Below, one piece after another: positions 22,212 through 24,007 of a stretch of DNA of 24,007 nucleotides (its first letter is position 1; each line of letters starts with the position of its first letter). The stretch covers positions 1-24,007 of the forward strand of contig CAZGSP010000041.1 of the NCBI GenBank assembly GCA_964528565.1. The letters are read 5' to 3'. This DNA is from UBA10133 sp964528565. GTDB taxonomy: Bacteria; Patescibacteriota; Microgenomatia; UBA1400; MFAQ01. Under the pieces are notes generated by a model. That model was not told the DNA's origin. It worked only from the letters and a program-made list of their open reading frames with translations, and made no database searches. A program made the translations under genes and the position numbers.

Positions 22212-23633
22212 TTATTTGGCGAGTTTGATGATAATAAAGCGATCCGTTTTCTCTACCAGCGTGTATTTTTTCTCCAGAGTCCGGGACTCATCGTCGTAGA
22301 CCACGGAAACGTAGTAAGTAGCGCCTTTGGCCATTTTGTCTTCGATATCGTAACCCAATGGCCAACCGGCACGGTGGGTTTGATAAAGGAAGGCGGTGTC
22401 ACCATTGTAAGGAGCGATTACTTTGGCATCTTTAGGGGTCAGACGGTCCACTTCCTTACCGGCTTCCACGATGGGCCAGTTGTTCACTTGATAGTAGCCT
22501 TTGACGTCGTACCAGGAAAGAGAGATCATGGCGACGAAAATCACCATGGTCAAGAGAATCGTTAGGAGTCGGGAGTAAGTGGTTCTGGACAAGCTCAAAA
22601 CCAAGACGACACCCTTGGCCAAGAGAAAACAGATGAAAGGGATGATGATGGCTTGATAATAATCGTGTTGCACATTGCCCCCAGCAATTACCGAAAAATA
22701 TAAAAGGATGCCGATGGCCCAGAGCCAGTAAGAAATGCCTTCCTTTTTGGGTTTAGCAATGAGGCCGAGCATCAGGAAGGTCGTTCCATAAACACCGAGG
22801 ATCAATTTCCCGATCCGCTCACTAAAGAGCCATCTGAACCAAGCCGGCCGGAAACGGATACCGCTGGAGTTTAGGAGCCAGTCGCTGGCCGGGATGCCTT
22901 CCGGATAAGCGGTAATGTGATTTCTCCACCAGATGAAGGGAGCGCCGCCCAGAATGCTAAAAATGATCACGTCGAGAGTCTTTAGCTCTCCTTTGGCCCA
23001 GGAACGAAAGACGATCGCTCCGTGAGGGAGGGCAAAGAAAAGAGCGAAGGGCTTCACCATAATGGCGACAGCAAAGAGGGCCGCACTTAAAAACAAGTAA
23101 AATCTTTTTGGGACATCGACCGCCTCGGACATTTTGATGAGATACCAATAAGAAGCCAAGACACAAGCGATCATCAATGGTTCCGGAAGAATGACACGAG
23201 AATAATAGATATTGAACGGCAGAACGGTCATAAAGATAGCGGCAAACAACCCGACATAAAATCCGGAAAGCTTACTGCCGATCAGATAGACAAAGTAAAT
23301 GGAAATTAGCGACAAAAAGACCGAAGTGAGACGGCCGGCCATGTCCACACCCCAGGCCGGGTGGATTTGATAGACCGAATAATGAAGGAGATTGTACAAA
23401 GGAAACTCCACCATCCGGTAACCGTTCGGATTATCCTTCCCGGATTGAATATTGGAGTTATCGTGATAAGTCGGAACCAAAAGATCGACCCCTTTTTCAA
23501 TAAAGTTGCGGCTGACGGAAGCAGTGTCCGCCTGACGGAAGGAGTGCCAGTCGGCTACCGGATTGTCGATCTTGTAGAGTCTCAAAAAGAGAGCGAGGAC
23601 TAAGACCCCCAGGATAAGAAGTTTTTTGATCAT
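22212..23633 (-). CDS. GT39/ArnT-like polytopic glycosyltransferase
   Basis: GT-C membrane glycosyltransferase that uses polyprenyl-phosphate sugars on the outside of the membrane. The 473 residues have about ten membrane segments; the first outside loop carries VADWHSFRQADTASV (26-40), similar to the catalytic loop of PMT/ArnT-type proteins (ADEYQ/DWHSFRQ variants), then YPLYN-like EFPLYNLLHY, and PFNIYYSRVILPEPLM, a typical GT39 P-x-x-x-Y/E block. A C-terminal soluble part (from about 395) ends in a beta-rich tail. Transfer of a sugar to a glycan or to protein is equally possible. ATG at 23633 overlaps the ligase stop in an ATGA junction. Confidence 0.87.
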   Translation of the reverse strand: MIKKLLILGVLVLALFLRLYKIDNPVADWHSFRQADTASVSRNFIEKGVDLLVPTYHDNSNIQSGKDNPNGYRMVEFPLYNLLHYSVYQIHPAWGVDMAGRLTSVFLSLISIYFVYLIGSKLSGFYVGLFAAIFMTVLPFNIYYSRVILPEPLMIACVLASYWYLIKMSEAVDVPKRFYLFLSAALFAVAIMVKPFALFFALPHGAIVFRSWAKGELKTLDVIIFSILGGAPFIWWRNHITAYPEGIPASDWLLNSSGIRFRPAWFRWLFSERIGKLILGVYGTTFLMLGLIAKPKKEGISYWLWAIGILLYFSVIAGGNVQHDYYQAIIIPFICFLLAKGVVLVLSLSRTTYSRLLTILLTMVIFVAMISLSWYDVKGYYQVNNWPIVEAGKEVDRLTPKDAKVIAPYNGDTAFLYQTHRAGWPLGYDIEDKMAKGATYYVSVVYDDESRTLEKKYTLVEKTDRFIIIKLAK

Positions 23634-24007
23634 GATTGTTTGGTGCTAAATGCTAATCCCATAAAGGCCCAAAAAAGAATGGCGATCTTGCTCGATTCGA
23701 AGACATCGATAAAGGTGGCCGTAGTTAAAAAGGAAATAAAGATACCGAGGGCGGAAACGATAATGATCTTGTCGATCCCCGAAACTTTTTTGAGTTGCGC
23801 AAACAAAAACTTGCCGATACCCAGCAGTAAAGCAAGAAAGGAAAGCAGACCCAGCAACCCCGTTTCCCCCAGGGCTCTCAAGTAATCATTGTCGGTCGCT
23901 AATGTGATCGAAGAATATCCGGTGCCCAAAAAGGGATTTTTATAAAAGGCACGCATAGCTCTGGGCCACTCGACATTCAGACGGATATTAGTGGAAATAT
24001 CCAGCGG
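23630..24007 (-). CDS. O-antigen ligase/polymerase (Wzy/WaaL-like), C-terminal part
   Basis: The reading frame is open to the right edge, so this is the last 125 residues of a larger membrane protein; the ATG at 23956 is internal. The visible part starts PLDISTNIRLNVEWPRAMRA and FYKNPFLGTGYSSI, the conserved loop of the Wzy_C/O-antigen-ligase family (Arg-x-x-x-W, then NPxxGxG), followed by TDNDYLRALGETGLLG and two to three membrane segments. The family polymerises lipid-linked glycan units or transfers them to an acceptor outside the membrane. It is the most upstream visible gene of the glycosyltransferase unit. Confidence 0.88.
   Translation of the reverse strand, partial: PLDISTNIRLNVEWPRAMRAFYKNPFLGTGYSSITLATDNDYLRALGETGLLGLLSFLALLLGIGKFLFAQLKKVSGIDKIIIVSALGIFISFLTTATFIDVFESSKIAILFWAFMGLAFSTKQS

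Noticed and set aside
22212..22565. Long open frames on the plus strand (for example 21783-22565 and 19242-19844)
   Set aside because: They are antisense to well-supported glycosyltransferase genes and have low-complexity, His/Gln-rich shadow composition without family motifs.
1..24007. Recoded TGA (Gracilibacteria-type code)
   Set aside because: TGA ends mraZ, ftsW and several glycosyltransferases in ATGA overlaps at the correct family lengths, so it is a stop here.
1..24007. CRISPR arrays, insertion sequences, rRNA and tRNA genes
   Set aside because: No tandem spaced repeats, transposase motifs or RNA-gene signatures were seen on either strand.

Overview
This window is chromosomal bacterial DNA. 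The best guess is a Patescibacteria/CPR genome, probably Microgenomates-like. The guess rests on a compact division and cell-wall (dcw) cluster without Mur ligases, CPR-style variants of FtsZ (GEGGGSGTG) and MurG (TGGHHNSA), a short RecO, a large DUF4012 surface protein and a DUF4342 protein. TGA is used as a stop in many ATGA overlaps, so the code is standard. The lineage is inference; no rRNA or tRNA gene was seen.

Layout. Positions 1-1570 hold a small module: a frameshifted RNHCP zinc-ribbon protein (+) and a CPBP-type membrane protease homologue (-), converging on each other. Two 25-bp near-identical direct repeats lie just outside them. Positions 1-107 show no firm gene. From 12660 leftward to a clear terminator at 1656-1683 runs one long leftward transcription unit: mraZ, rsmH, ftsL-like, ftsI (PBP), dgkA, mraY, ftsW, murG, ftsQ, ftsA, ftsZ, DUF4342, and an unknown multi-pass membrane protein. 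Its promoter (TTGACA, 17 bp, CATACT) sits directly upstream of two 10-bp-phased AAGTGGTGA boxes, a probable MraZ operator. Most junctions overlap or are within a few bases.

To the right, a second leftward unit (16775 to 12853) encodes a polyprenyl-phosphate sugar transferase, a DUF4012 protein, RecO and a lipoprotein. A divergent ManC-like nucleotidyltransferase (16820-17866, +) is the only confident rightward gene after the RNHCP gene. It ends tail-to-tail with a third leftward unit that enters from the right edge: O-antigen-ligase-like protein (partial), GT39-like membrane glycosyltransferase, GT4, GT2, GT4, GT4.

Together the genes describe envelope biogenesis. The dcw unit makes lipid II (MraY, MurG), recycles or phosphorylates lipid carrier (DgkA), and builds the divisome (FtsZ/A/Q/L/W/I). 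The right half makes a sugar nucleotide, loads a sugar on the lipid carrier, extends it with four soluble-type glycosyltransferases, and probably polymerises or transfers it with the ligase, GT39 and DUF4012 proteins. Among the starts inspected, only the gene at 2239 has a strong Shine-Dalgarno sequence; most others have none visible.
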